NCBI RefSeq assembly: GCF_030348945.1
Contig: NZ_JAUCEN010000002.1
Location: 1,860,001 to 1,924,000 of the forward strand
Source: Peribacillus sp. ACCC06369
Lineage (GTDB): Bacteria; Bacillota; Bacilli; Bacillales; DSM-1321
Direction of reading: 5' to 3'
Length of the DNA: 64,000 nucleotides
A model generated the notes under the pieces. The model had not been told where the DNA came from, searched no databases, and saw nothing but the letters and a program-made list of their open reading frames with translations. Below, one piece after another: positions 9,001 to 18,893 of this stretch. Both the position numbers and the translations under genes were made by a program. The first letter of the stretch is position 1. Each line of letters begins with the position of its first letter.

Positions 9001-10116
9001 ATGGCAACAATAAAAGATATTGCCAAGCTAACGAATTTATCCGCTGCCACAGTGTCGCGAGTCTTAAATCATGATGAAACACTTTCTGCTTCACCAGAAA
9101 CTAAACAAAAAGTTTTCCAGATGGCCCGAGAGTTAAATTACCAGACGGTCAAAAGTAGGCGCATGCAAAATCAGGTCCATCAAAAAGAAGCAGTTAAAAC
9201 AGAAGATATAAAAATTGGAATGGTACTGCTTCAGTCACAAGAGGAAGAAGCAAAGGATCCTTACTGGCAGTCCATTAGGGAAGGCATTGAAAAAGAAAGT
9301 GCTGACAGGGGAATCACTTCGTTAAAGTTAATTCGCCTTCAGCATATGGTCAAAGCAAAAGAAGAACTTTCAGAACTGGACGGATTGGTTGTTGTTGGAC
9401 GGATAGACGCTCATATTCTTGAATCAATTTACGAATATAACCGCAATATTGTTCTTATTAACCAAGACGCGCATAAAGATCAATTCGATTCAATCATCTT
9501 TGATTATGAAAAAGCAGCCAGTCTGGCGATGGACCATTTGGGATATTGTGGGTACAAGCGAATTGGCTATATTGGAGGGACAGAACGAATATCCGTCGAA
9601 GATGCACAGGCATTGAAGAAGATTTATACACCTGATGCGCGTAAAACCGTTTATGAAAGCAAAATGAAGCAGCGAAATGCCTATAATCCGGATTTGCTGT
9701 TTGTAAAAGAATATTCAATTCAGTCCGGCTACGATTTAATGAAAGAAGCGGTTGAAAAGGGCAGCTTGCCAGAAGCATTTTTTATCGCGAGTGACTCTAT
9801 GGCGATTGGTGCCATAAGAGCGCTCCAGGAGGCAAATATCCGGGTCCCGGAAGATGTAGCAATCGTCAGTTTTAACGATATCGAAATGGCCCAATTTACA
9901 ACACCTCCGCTGACAACTGTGAAAATCCCTACAGAAGAAATGGGGCGGTTTGGCGTCAAAATGATGCTTGATAGGCTAGAAGGCCGGGAAATGCCCGTAA
10001 AGATTATGGTTCCAACCACTTTAATTGTCCGGGAAAGCTGCGGTGTAAAGCAAAAGAAGCGGGCAGAAAATCATTCACTAAAAGATATTCATTTACAATC
10101 GGAGGGAAATCCATGA
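9001..10116 (+). CDS. melR: LacI-family repressor of the melibiose operon
   Basis: The protein has 371 residues. It starts with the classic LacI headpiece, ATIKDIAKLTNLSAATVSRVLN, and continues with a periplasmic-binding-protein-like sugar domain (GYKRIGYIGG, AFFIASDSMAIGAIRALQEA, VAIVSFNDIEMAQFTTPPLT). The ATG at 9001 is chosen because GAGGGAAG sits just before it and the HTH starts at residue 2; the open frame upstream to 8950 is fortuitous. The last codons overlap melE (ATGA), so it is co-transcribed with the transporter genes it probably controls. MelR (MsmR) of B. subtilis has the same place. Confidence 0.93.
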   Translation: MATIKDIAKLTNLSAATVSRVLNHDETLSASPETKQKVFQMARELNYQTVKSRRMQNQVHQKEAVKTEDIKIGMVLLQSQEEEAKDPYWQSIREGIEKESADRGITSLKLIRLQHMVKAKEELSELDGLVVVGRIDAHILESIYEYNRNIVLINQDAHKDQFDSIIFDYEKAASLAMDHLGYCGYKRIGYIGGTERISVEDAQALKKIYTPDARKTVYESKMKQRNAYNPDLLFVKEYSIQSGYDLMKEAVEKGSLPEAFFIASDSMAIGAIRALQEANIRVPEDVAIVSFNDIEMAQFTTPPLTTVKIPTEEMGRFGVKMMLDRLEGREMPVKIMVPTTLIVRESCGVKQKKRAENHSLKDIHLQSEGNP

Positions 10117-11378
10117 AAAAACGAATGTCATTATCTGTACTTTCTTTATCAGCAATTATGGCACTGACAGCCTGTGGAAATAACAGCGTGGATGGCGGAG
10201 GAGAAAGCGGCGGTCAAGTTAAATTAACACTCATGTCCACGGCAACGGTAAAAGCGGACATGGATACTTTTAAAGAAATCGTAGCGGATTTCGAGAAAGA
10301 AAATCCAAATATTGATATTGAAGATACATACCCGGGGGACGGTTATGAAGACCTTGCACGCGTTAAAATGGCAGCGGACGATATGCCGGACTTATTTGAT
10401 ACGCACGGATGGGCAAAAAGCCGGTATGGAGAATACACTGAAGATTTAGGTGATATGGAATGGGCAGCAAACTTGGATCCGGCGATGAAGCCTATTTTGA
10501 CGGACGATGAAGGAAAACTTCACGCCTATCCAATTAACCAGGCTCTGGATGGATTGTCATACAACAAAACCTTGTTAGATGAATATGGCATTGAAGCACC
10601 GTCAACATTCGATGAATTCATGGCGGCACTCGAAGCCGTTAAAGAAAAAAGCAATGGAGAAGTGGTTCCATTTTGGTTGGGCGGATCAGATAAAAGCCAA
10701 TTTGGCCAATATTTTGATCAATTTTCAACGCCTCTCCTTCTCACCGATAAAGAAGACAGCTATAAAAAAGAGCTTTTGGACGGTTCCTTTGACTGGTCCA
10801 ACTACACGTATCTTCCTGAAAAGCTGAAAGAAATGAATGATAAAGGACTGCTGAATAAAGACGTGCTGACAGCCCAGGTAACACAGGGGCCTGAATTGAT
10901 GGCACAAAATAAAATTGCGTTTACGATGCTGAACGGTTCGATTGGCCGTGAAGTAACGGGGCTGAATCCGGAAGTGAAAGTTGGCACAATGCCGGTTCCG
11001 GCTATTCATCCAGGCGATTCACCAAGCTGGATCGGGGGCGAACGACTGACGCTTGCTGTATCGAAAAAATCGGAGCATCTCGAAGAAGCAAAGCAATTTA
11101 TCAAGTATATTGCCCAGCCGGAAGTAGCGAAAAAGTTCGCGGAAGGTACGTCTCTTCCATCAGCGTTGACAAATGTAGAAGCAGACAACTACTTTGCGGA
11201 ATTTTATAAACAATATAAAGGAACACAGATTCATCCTTACTTTGATCGCGAGTATTTGCCAAGCGGTATGTGGGATCCAATGGGTTCAACCGGACAAGAA
11301 CTTATTGCCGGGACGATGAAGCCAGAACAGGTTTCTGAAAAAATGGCACAGGAATACACACGTTTAAGAGGGAAATAA
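10113..11378 (+). CDS. melE: ABC sugar-binding lipoprotein
   Basis: This 421-residue family-1 extracellular solute-binding protein starts with a lipoprotein signal peptide and lipobox LTAC (Cys21), so it is anchored outside the membrane. Typical features follow: DFEKENPNIDIEDTYPGDGY, a domain hinge, and an aromatic-rich sugar site (SYNKTLLDEYGIEAPSTFDE). It should capture raffinose/melibiose-type sugars and deliver them to the two permeases. It overlaps melR by 4 nt; the SD CGGAGGGAAA is inside melR. Confidence 0.93.
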   Translation: MKKRMSLSVLSLSAIMALTACGNNSVDGGGESGGQVKLTLMSTATVKADMDTFKEIVADFEKENPNIDIEDTYPGDGYEDLARVKMAADDMPDLFDTHGWAKSRYGEYTEDLGDMEWAANLDPAMKPILTDDEGKLHAYPINQALDGLSYNKTLLDEYGIEAPSTFDEFMAALEAVKEKSNGEVVPFWLGGSDKSQFGQYFDQFSTPLLLTDKEDSYKKELLDGSFDWSNYTYLPEKLKEMNDKGLLNKDVLTAQVTQGPELMAQNKIAFTMLNGSIGREVTGLNPEVKVGTMPVPAIHPGDSPSWIGGERLTLAVSKKSEHLEEAKQFIKYIAQPEVAKKFAEGTSLPSALTNVEADNYFAEFYKQYKGTQIHPYFDREYLPSGMWDPMGSTGQELIAGTMKPEQVSEKMAQEYTRLRGK

Positions 11379-11387
11379 CAGCATCGG

Positions 11388-11415
11388 GAAAAGGAGCGGG
11401 CACCAGCTCCTTTTC
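11388..11415 (+). promoter_or_regulatory. Intra-operon hairpin between binding protein and permeases
   Basis: GAAAAGGAGC pairs perfectly with GCTCCTTTTC around an 8-nt loop, without a clear T run. Such hairpins commonly lie after sugar-binding-protein genes and raise binding-protein mRNA relative to permease mRNA; that role is inferred here. Confidence 0.6.
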
Positions 11416-11447
11416 TCCAATCGCTTAGAAAAAGGAGATGGATAAAA

Positions 11448-12377
11448 ATGGCTGTAGTGCTAACGAAGGCATCTGAAAAAACGAAAACGACGAGTCGAAA
11501 AATGAAAAAAAGCCGGCGGGAATCGTCACTGTGGTGGATGTATCTGCCAAGTGTACTAATTGTGTTTTTGTTTATTATCTATCCGTTCTTGGACGGCATC
11601 AGGATTTCATTTACAAACTGGAACGGCTTCTCGCAGACGTATGACTACGTTGGGATTGATCAATATAAGCGGATGTTTGCCGACCCTGATACATGGCTAG
11701 TAGTAAAAAATACATTGCTTTTTGGCATCGGCAGCACGATTTTACAAAACATCGTTGGACTTGGATACGCTTTATTGCTCAATCACAATTTAAAAGTACG
11801 ATCCTTTACGAGAACGATCATTTATTTGCCTGTTATTATCAGCCCACTTATTATGGGGTACATCTGGTATTTCTTCTTTGCATTCCAGGGCGGTGCGTTA
11901 AACGATATTATTATGTTTTTCGGCAAAGAGCCAATTAACGCACTCGGCAATCCAGCGGTCAATCCTTACATAATTGTATTCGTTAACACGTTCCAGTTTG
12001 TTGGCATTGCGATGATTATTTATCTTGCTGGCTTGCAAAGCATTTCAAAAGATTACTTTGAAGCAGCGGATATTGATGGGGCGACTGGCTGGCAAAAGTT
12101 TAAAAACATTACCATTCCTCTATTAATGCCTTCGATCACAATTAATATGGTACTGAACATTATCGGAGGATTAAAGCTGTTTGATGTAATCGTTGCATTG
12201 ACGAACGGCGGGCCGGGAAATGCATCTCAGTCGATGTCGACATTTATGTATAACTTGTATTTTTCAAGACAGGATGCGGGATACGCGGCAACGCAAGGGA
12301 TATTGATGGCTTTGATTATTTTATTCATCAGTATGGCGGCACTTTTCTACTTTAAACGAAAAGAGGTTGAAGCTTAA
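11448..12377 (+). CDS. melD: ABC sugar permease, MalF-like
   Basis: This is a 309-residue inner-membrane permease with six predicted helices after a basic N-terminus. The EAA loop that contacts the ATPase is visible as [20 protein letters not shown]. It pairs with the next permease to form the channel for the sugar bound by MelE. SD AAAGGAG lies upstream. Its TAA shares its last base with the ATG of the next gene. Confidence 0.92.
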   Translation: MAVVLTKASEKTKTTSRKMKKSRRESSLWWMYLPSVLIVFLFIIYPFLDGIRISFTNWNGFSQTYDYVGIDQYKRMFADPDTWLVVKNTLLFGIGSTILQNIVGLGYALLLNHNLKVRSFTRTIIYLPVIISPLIMGYIWYFFFAFQGGALNDIIMFFGKEPINALGNPAVNPYIIVFVNTFQFVGIAMIIYLAGLQSISKDYFEAADIDGATGWQKFKNITIPLLMPSITINMVLNIIGGLKLFDVIVALTNGGPGNASQSMSTFMYNLYFSRQDAGYAATQGILMALIILFISMAALFYFKRKEVEA

Positions 12378-13207
12378 TGGGGCAACTTTCATCACGGACA
12401 AAATGGCTGTTGACCGGAATGGCGCTGTTGATCACTGCGTTTCACCTGATCCCATTTTATATTTTAATCACGACGTCCTTAAAAAAGACGGACGATTTCA
12501 CATCCAAATGGTCTTTTCCCGATTACTTTGACACAGAAAACTTCGCGCTCGCCTGGGAACAAGCTAATCTCGGAAATGCATTTGTAAACACGGCAATTAT
12601 TACAATCTTCTCTGCAGTGCTTCTCATCTTTTTCGGCTCAATGTCAGCATATGCACTGGCAAGAAGAACAACAAAGCTAAACAAATACATGTATTTGCTG
12701 TTTGTAGGGGTTATGGTTATCCCTCCACTTACAGCACTTGTTCCATTGTACCGCCTTGTTGTCGATATCGGACTCATGAATACGCATTTGGTTGCGATTT
12801 TAAACAACGTCGCGGCATTTATGCCATTGACGATTTTCTTGTATGCAGGTTTTATCCGTTCAACCATTCCGAAAGAACTGGAAGAAGCCGCAAAACTAGA
12901 CGGCGCTAGCACGCTTGGTGTATTTTTCAAAGTGGTATTTCCACTCTTAAAACCGATTACAGCAACAGTATTGATTATCTCATCCGTATACATCTGGAAC
13001 GACTACCAGTTTGCAATTTTCTTCCTTCAGGATTCAAGTGTGCAGACATTGACTGTCGCACTCGCAGGATTCTTTGGACAGAATGCCAGCCAGCTTAACC
13101 TGGTTGCAGCAGCCGCTTTAATGGCGTCGCTTCCGATGGTTATTGTCTTCCTATTCCTACAGAGGTTCTTTATCGAAGGACTGGCGGCTGGAAGTGTAAA
13201 GGGATAA
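12377..13207 (+). CDS. melC: ABC sugar permease, MalG-like
   Basis: This is a 276-residue inner-membrane permease with six predicted helices. The EAA loop reads EEAAKLDGASTLGVFFKVVF. The start overlaps the stop of melD by one base (TAATG), showing translational coupling. No ATP-binding subunit follows; B. subtilis-type systems borrow MsmX, and the same is expected here. Confidence 0.92.
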   Translation: MGQLSSRTKWLLTGMALLITAFHLIPFYILITTSLKKTDDFTSKWSFPDYFDTENFALAWEQANLGNAFVNTAIITIFSAVLLIFFGSMSAYALARRTTKLNKYMYLLFVGVMVIPPLTALVPLYRLVVDIGLMNTHLVAILNNVAAFMPLTIFLYAGFIRSTIPKELEEAAKLDGASTLGVFFKVVFPLLKPITATVLIISSVYIWNDYQFAIFFLQDSSVQTLTVALAGFFGQNASQLNLVAAAALMASLPMVIVFLFLQRFFIEGLAAGSVKG

Positions 13208-13212
13208 TCCTT

Positions 13213-13244
13213 CAGGTCCGGTTTTATACCGGGATTTTTTCTTT
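13213..13244 (+). terminator. Terminator of the melREDC run
   Basis: TCCGGT...ACCGGGA forms the stem, followed by TTTTTTCTTTT. Confidence 0.75.
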
Positions 13245-13440
13245 TAACATTGTGGGAAAACCTTGAGCAAGCCCACTTACTAAACCTAATGTTTCCTTGG
13301 ATTATCAGATTTGGATCACATCTCCCTTTCGGGGTTGGCGCCAGCCGCTTAGGTGAACCTTTGAGGTTGGACACAGAATGTCCAGAACACACCACTCGAA
13401 TGGAGAGGTGCCGATTTATATAGAAAATAAAAAAAGAGCG
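13245..13440. other. Unexplained GC-rich intergenic element before galK
   Basis: This stretch is richer in GC than its flanks and has small hairpins (GGACA/TGTCC at about 13368-13382; ACACC/GGTG near 13390-13412) but no reading frame of note. It could be a structured leader of galKET or a degenerate repeat; nothing in it matches a riboswitch I can name. Confidence 0.35.
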
Positions 13441-13489
13441 ATCGTTTAATGATCTGAGGAGAAGCAGAGGAAGGAGTTAAAGTATTATT

Positions 13490-14671
13490 ATGAAACAACA
13501 AGAACTAGAAGCATTATTTCAAGAGAAGTTTGAACATAACAACTATCGTTTATTTTTTGCACCTGGTCGTATTAATCTAATTGGAGAACACACTGATTAT
13601 AATGGCGGGCATGTATTTCCATGTGCCATTACTTCTGGTACTTATGCTTTAGCAAGCAAACGAGACGATAAACTTATTCGCTTATATTCAGTGAATTTTC
13701 CTGAAGAAGGGCTTATTCAGCTTCACTTGGATAACTTACAATATGACCCAAAACATTCTTGGACTAATTACCCGAAAGGGATGATTCGCTTTTTAAGAGA
13801 GGGTGGCTATGAAATTGAGACCGGTTTAGATATATTGGTTTACGGCAATATCCCTAATGGTGCAGGTTTATCCTCTTCCGCTTCGATTGAATTGGTCACT
13901 GGTGTTGCAGTGCAGGAGCTCTTGAATCTGGCTATAGACAGAGTGGAGCTAGTTAAAATCGGTCAGAAAGTTGAAAACCATTTTATCGGCGTCAATAGCG
14001 GCATTATGGACCAGTTTGCTATTGGTATGGGAAAAAAAGGATTTGGAATGCTTTTAAATTGCCAGACGTTATCTTTTGAATATGCCCCTATTGATTTAAA
14101 TAATTACAACATCATTATTATGAATACGAATAAGCGGCGCGAATTAGCCGACTCTAAGTACAATAAACGAAAAAGTGAATGTGAGTGTGCGCTTAAAAAA
14201 CTGCAGGAACACGTAAATATTGCATCACTTGGGGAATTAACGGAAGAATTATTTAACAGTTATCAAAATGTTATTGAGGATGAAGGGATTCGAAGACGGG
14301 CAAAGCATGTCGTTTATGAAAATTGCCGGACGATTAAAGCGTTGAAAGAGTTAAAAAACGGTAACTTATATACATTCGGAGAATTAATGAATGATTCTCA
14401 TCGTTCTTTACGTGATGATTATGAAGTAACGGGAAAAGAGTTAGATGCATTAGTAGAAGCTGTCTGGCAGCAAAAAGGCGTAATCGGAGCCCGAATGACA
14501 GGGGCCGGTTTTGGCGGATGTGCCATAGCGATTGTAAAATCTGATCAAGTAGATCAGTTTATTATGGATGTTGGCAGTTTGTATAAAGAAAAGGTCGGTT
14601 ATGAAGCAACCTTTTATGTTGCTCATATCGGAGATGGAGCGAGAGAAATCACAGGGGAGGAATTAGTATGA
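13490..14671 (+). CDS. galK: Galactokinase
   Basis: This 393-residue GHMP kinase phosphorylates galactose to galactose-1-phosphate, the first step of the Leloir pathway, in the cytosol. The galactokinase signature [15 protein letters not shown] is at residues 26-40, the ATP loop [14 protein letters not shown] at 122-135, and the third motif [11 protein letters not shown] near the C-terminus. Length is normal. The SD AAGGAG is somewhat far from the ATG. Its TGA overlaps the galE ATG (ATGA), so galK-galE-galT form an operon. It is placed just after the alpha-galactosidase transport genes that supply its substrate. Confidence 0.95.
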   Translation: MKQQELEALFQEKFEHNNYRLFFAPGRINLIGEHTDYNGGHVFPCAITSGTYALASKRDDKLIRLYSVNFPEEGLIQLHLDNLQYDPKHSWTNYPKGMIRFLREGGYEIETGLDILVYGNIPNGAGLSSSASIELVTGVAVQELLNLAIDRVELVKIGQKVENHFIGVNSGIMDQFAIGMGKKGFGMLLNCQTLSFEYAPIDLNNYNIIIMNTNKRRELADSKYNKRKSECECALKKLQEHVNIASLGELTEELFNSYQNVIEDEGIRRRAKHVVYENCRTIKALKELKNGNLYTFGELMNDSHRSLRDDYEVTGKELDALVEAVWQQKGVIGARMTGAGFGGCAIAIVKSDQVDQFIMDVGSLYKEKVGYEATFYVAHIGDGAREITGEELV

Positions 14672-15657
14672 GTATTTTAGTTCTTGGAGGCGCAGGATAT
14701 ATTGGTTCACATGCTGTTTACCAGTTAATAGAACAAAATTTCAATGTAGTCGTCATAGACAATTTGCAAACGGGCCATGAAAAAGCTATTCATCCTAAAG
14801 CTGCATTCTATAAAGGAGATATTCGTGATAAAAGCTTTTAAAGTGAGGTTTTTGAACAAGAACATATTGATGGAGTAATGCATTTTGCAGCGAACTCATT
14901 AGTTGGAGAATCTGTAAAAATCCCTCTTAAATATTATGATAATAATTTATACGGTACTCAAATATTATTAGAAGTGATGAATGAATTTGGAGTCAATCAT
15001 ATTGTCTTCTCTTCTACCGCTGCAACATATGGAGAGCCAACTCAAGTTCCGATTACAGAGGACATGCCAACATGCCCAACTAGCCCGTACGGAGAAACAA
15101 AATTAGCCATGGAAAAAATGATGCATTGGTGCAGTGAGGCATACGGTATGAGGTATGTATCCTTTCGTTATTTTAACGTGGCAGGAGCCAGGGAAGATGG
15201 TGCCATCGGAGAAGATCACTCACCGGAAACTCCTCTCATTCCTGTCGTATTAGAAGTACCCCTCGGTAAGAGAGAGTCGATTACTATTTTTGGAGAGGAT
15301 TATGATACTCCTGACGGCACATGTATTCGTGATTATATCCACGTTGAGGATTTAATAGAGGCTCATATTCTATCCCTTCGTTATTTGCAAAATGGTGGAA
15401 AAAGCGACATTTTTAATTTAGGTAACAATCAAGGATTCTCTGTAAAAGAAATTATAAATGCCGTAAGGGAAGTGACAGGACATGCGATTCCGGAAAAGAT
15501 AGGGACAAGAAGAGCTGGGGATCCAAGCAAATTGGTGGCGTCTTCATCAAAAGCTCAAGAGATTTTAGGGTGGTATCCAAAACGTACGTCAGTTTACAAG
15601 ATTATAGAAGAAGCTTGGAACTGGCATAAACATAACCCAAATGGGTATGAGGATTAA
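14668..15657 (+). pseudogene. galE: UDP-glucose 4-epimerase with in-frame stop
   Basis: The full reading frame from the ATG at 14668 encodes a normal 329-residue GalE: Rossmann motif [20 protein letters not shown], catalytic SSTAATYGEP, and Tyr141/Lys145 in YGETK. Codon 58 is TAA (14839-14841), in a context where Leu (TTA) would fit. This is one base change and not a frameshift. A restart at the ATG at 14878 would lack the NAD-binding motif and be inactive. Epimerase activity is needed to recycle UDP-galactose, so an intact second galE would be required elsewhere. Confidence 0.9.
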
Positions 15658-15671
15658 GGAAGGAGAGGTTT

Positions 15672-17171
15672 ATGAATATTTATCAATTGATTCAAGAGCT
15701 GATTAATAAAGGTCTGGAAAAGAAGCTGATCGAGCCGGAAGATGAGTTATATGTAAGAAACCGAATCCTTTCCTTGTTAAATATGGACAACTTTATCGAA
15801 GGGGAGCCCATTGTATCAGAAAGAGAGATTCCAGAAATTCCAGATATTTTAGAGTCCCTAATTGCTTATGCTTGTGAGCAAAAAATCATCGAAGACTTTT
15901 TGGATGCTAAAGAAATTTTAGCCAGCAAAATGATGGACTGCTTTATTTCAAAACCTTCTGTTATTAATCATAACTTTTATGAAAGGTATGAAGAAAAAAC
16001 TGAATATGCAACTGACTATTTCTATGAGTTAAGTAAGAATAGCAATTATATTCAAACTAAGAGAATTAATAAGAATGTCAGTTATAGGGTAAACACAGAG
16101 TACGGAGAGCTGGACATTACGATTAACCTATCCAAACCGGAGAAAGATCCAAAACAAATTGCTAAAGAAAAAGCGGATGGTGGTACTAAAACAAATTACC
16201 CTAAATGTTTGCTCTGTATTGAAAATGAAGGGTTTGAGGGAAGAATAGGACATCCTGCACGATCTAACCATAGAATGATACGATTTAATCTTAGGAATGA
16301 GGAATGGTTTCTACAGTATTCGCCTTATGTATATTACAATGAACACTGCATTTTGTTATCAAAAGAACATCGTGATATGAAAATTTGCAAGGAAGCTTTT
16401 TTACGTTTACTGCTGTTTGTAGAAAAGTTTCCCCACTATTTTACTGGTTCTAATGCTGATTTGCCAATTGTAGGCGGGTCTATTTTAACCCATGATCACT
16501 ATCAAGGCGGCCGCTATGAATTTGCTATGTCCAAGGCGAAAGATGAGTTTTCCTTTAATATAGACAGCCACCCTCAAGTTAAATTTTCTGTGTTAAAATG
16601 GCCAATGTCAGTTATTCGAATGAGAAGTGAGGATATCCATTCATTGGTCGAAGCTGGTGGATATATCTTAGAAAAGTGGAAAGGTTATAGCGATCGATCT
16701 GTTGATATTCATGCCTTTACTAATAACACAGAACATAATACAATTACGCCAATTGCAAGGAAGAAAAATAATCTATACGAATTAGATCTTGTTCTTCGAA
16801 ATAATCGAACAAACATTGAGCATCCGCTTGGTATATTCCATCCGCATCATGATGTACATCATATCAAAAAGGAAAATATCGGTCTGATAGAAGTGATGGG
16901 ATTAGCTGTGTTGCCAGCACGTTTGAAATCAGAACTTGCTGAGGTAGAAAAATTTTTAATAGACCTTTCTCATAACATCGCCCATCATCATATGACCTGG
17001 GCAGAGGAGTTAAAGGTTAAATATCGTCACAAAATCGATAAAGAGAGTGTAAATAGAATCGTTAAGGAAGAAGTAGGTAAGAAATTCTTACGTTGCTTAG
17101 AAGATGCTGGTGTGTTTAAGCGCAATGAAGACGGTGCAGTGGCATTTAAGAGATTTATAGAGACATTATAA
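15672..17171 (+). CDS. galT: UDP-glucose--hexose-1-phosphate uridylyltransferase (type 2 GalT)
   Basis: This 499-residue protein belongs to the Firmicutes-type GalT class. It transfers UMP between UDP-glucose and galactose-1-phosphate. Visible features are CLLCIENEGFEGRIGHPARS, the region SILTHDHYQGGRYEF with the HxHxxGG-like active-site block, and a His-rich GIFHPHHDVHHIKKENIGLIE. It has SD AAGGAGAGG and starts 14 bp after galE. It is the last gene of galKET. Confidence 0.94.
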   Translation: MNIYQLIQELINKGLEKKLIEPEDELYVRNRILSLLNMDNFIEGEPIVSEREIPEIPDILESLIAYACEQKIIEDFLDAKEILASKMMDCFISKPSVINHNFYERYEEKTEYATDYFYELSKNSNYIQTKRINKNVSYRVNTEYGELDITINLSKPEKDPKQIAKEKADGGTKTNYPKCLLCIENEGFEGRIGHPARSNHRMIRFNLRNEEWFLQYSPYVYYNEHCILLSKEHRDMKICKEAFLRLLLFVEKFPHYFTGSNADLPIVGGSILTHDHYQGGRYEFAMSKAKDEFSFNIDSHPQVKFSVLKWPMSVIRMRSEDIHSLVEAGGYILEKWKGYSDRSVDIHAFTNNTEHNTITPIARKKNNLYELDLVLRNNRTNIEHPLGIFHPHHDVHHIKKENIGLIEVMGLAVLPARLKSELAEVEKFLIDLSHNIAHHHMTWAEELKVKYRHKIDKESVNRIVKEEVGKKFLRCLEDAGVFKRNEDGAVAFKRFIETL

Positions 17172-17841
17172 GTTTTAACTAACCATTAGCGGGGACCTTC
17201 TTCCTCACTGATGATTAATTGATCCGATCGCGCTGTTATGGGAGCTATAAAAACGCAAGGGGGTTGAGAATTAATGAAGGGAATTTCACAGAAGTTTGGA
17301 GTAATATGCAATCAAGGGGTCCTACCAACAAAACGCGAAAAACATACGCTAAGAGAAATTCAGGATAAAAAATCCGATTTTTCCTACGCTAAGGAGTAAC
17401 ATCAGGAAAATACGGATTTACAATGGTAAGGAAATCCAAATATAAAAAAGCCCAATTTCTCGCTTTCAACACTGAGAAATTAGGCTTTAGTTACTTCATT
17501 AAAGCGCCCGATTGTTGAATAAGGTTATTAGTTAGTTGCAATGAATATCCAAAGTGCCCATAAAAATATCCCAACTTATATTGATATAATTACTAATTCC
17601 CTTTACGAAAATATTCTATAAAATAAAGTTAAATAATTATAAAAAGCAACTGCCTTCTGCATGGAGGACAAGGTTGAATACTGCGTAGTAATGAAAACGC
17701 TGTACCTGTGAGTCACAATCAATAAGGGATACATACGCCAAATTTTCCATTGTCGTATATATATACTTTTGCCACCAGCGTGGAAGAAAAGTTCAAACGC
17801 GTTATATGAAATTACAAAATTACAATCAAGGAGGATATATC
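17172..17841. other. Intergenic stretch after galT
   Basis: There is no convincing gene. An imperfect inverted repeat (AAATCCGATTTTTCCT 17370-17385 with AGGAAAATACGGATTT 17404-17419) and a partly repeated ACGCTAAG motif suggest a decayed small element. The promoter of the next gene must lie at the right end. Confidence 0.4.
17446..17490. terminator. Terminator-like hairpin downstream of galKET
   Basis: AAAGCCCAATTTCTC pairs with GAGAAATTAGGCTTT (one mismatch). It lies 280 bp past galT and could serve either strand. Confidence 0.6.
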
Positions 17842-18759
17842 ATGCGGACTATGAAACTTGGAAAAAGTACTTTAGAGGTGCCGGTTGTTTCAGTCGGCTG
17901 TATGCGCATTAATTCTCTGGAAAAGGCCGAGGCTGAGCACTTTGTCCAATCAGCACTTGAATTAGGTGCAAATTTCTTCGACCATGCTGATATTTATGGG
18001 GGTGGAACATGCGAGGAAATATTTGCTGAAGCCATCCATATGAACGATGATATTCGTGAAAAGATTTTTTTGCAATCTAAGTGCGGTATTCGAGAAGGAA
18101 TGTTCGACTTTTCAAAAGAACATATTTTAGAATCAGTTGACGGAAGCTTAAAGAGATTAAATACAGATTACCTAGATATTCTGCTGCTACACCGTCCGGA
18201 TACTTTGGTTGAACCAGAAGAAGTGGCAGAGGCTTTCGATATTCTTGAAAGTTCAGGAAAAGTTCGTCACTTTGGTGTTTCCAATCAGAATCCAATGCAG
18301 ATCGAATTACTTAAGAAGTCGGTGAAGCAAACAATCGTTGCTAATCAACTTCAATTAAGTATTACCAATACAAATATGATCTCTAATGGATTTAATGTGA
18401 ACATGGAAAATGATTCTGCTGTGAACAGAGATGGTAGCATACTTGATTATAGTAGACTGAACGATATTACCATTCAGCCATGGTCCCCTTTCCAATACGG
18501 GTTCTTTGAGGGAGTATTCCTAGGTAACGACAAGTTTCCTGAATTGAATCAAAAGATTGATGAAGTCGCGAATAAATATGAAGTAAGCAACACAACCATC
18601 GCTATCGCGTGGTTATTGCGTCATCCAGCAAACATGCAACCGGTTATCGGTACGATGAATGAAGGCCGTTTAAAGGATTGCTGTAAGTCAGGTGATATCC
18701 TTCTTACTCGCGAAGAGTGGTATGGCATCTATCGTGCTGCAGGTAATGTACTGCCTTAA
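17842..18759 (+). CDS. Aldo/keto reductase, YdhF-like
   Basis: This 305-residue TIM-barrel NADPH oxidoreductase has the AKR tetrad at Asp47, Tyr52 (DHADIYGGG), Lys80 (LQSKCG) and His117 (LLLHRPD). The C-terminal cofactor region includes PVIGTMNEGRLKDC. The ATG at 17842 follows a textbook AAGGAGG at 17828-17834; the frame upstream to 17806 is not used. The substrate is unknown. A second, more distant paralogue sits at 49820. The gene stands alone with its own terminator. Confidence 0.92.
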   Translation: MRTMKLGKSTLEVPVVSVGCMRINSLEKAEAEHFVQSALELGANFFDHADIYGGGTCEEIFAEAIHMNDDIREKIFLQSKCGIREGMFDFSKEHILESVDGSLKRLNTDYLDILLLHRPDTLVEPEEVAEAFDILESSGKVRHFGVSNQNPMQIELLKKSVKQTIVANQLQLSITNTNMISNGFNVNMENDSAVNRDGSILDYSRLNDITIQPWSPFQYGFFEGVFLGNDKFPELNQKIDEVANKYEVSNTTIAIAWLLRHPANMQPVIGTMNEGRLKDCCKSGDILLTREEWYGIYRAAGNVLP

Positions 18760-18819
18760 TTTCTTTTTTCTATAATTTATACAAATGTAAATAAAGAATC
18801 CAAAACACGTCCTATAAAA

Positions 18820-18864
18820 TAAAGCACCCTAAAGTCATTGTTGACAAAGGGTGCTTTATTTTTC
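18820..18864 (+). terminator. Terminator after aldo/keto reductase
   Basis: AAAGCACCCT pairs with AGGGTGCTTT and is followed by ATTTTTC. Confidence 0.85.
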
Positions 18865-18893
18865 AGTTGAACAACCGATAGAGTATTTCTTGT

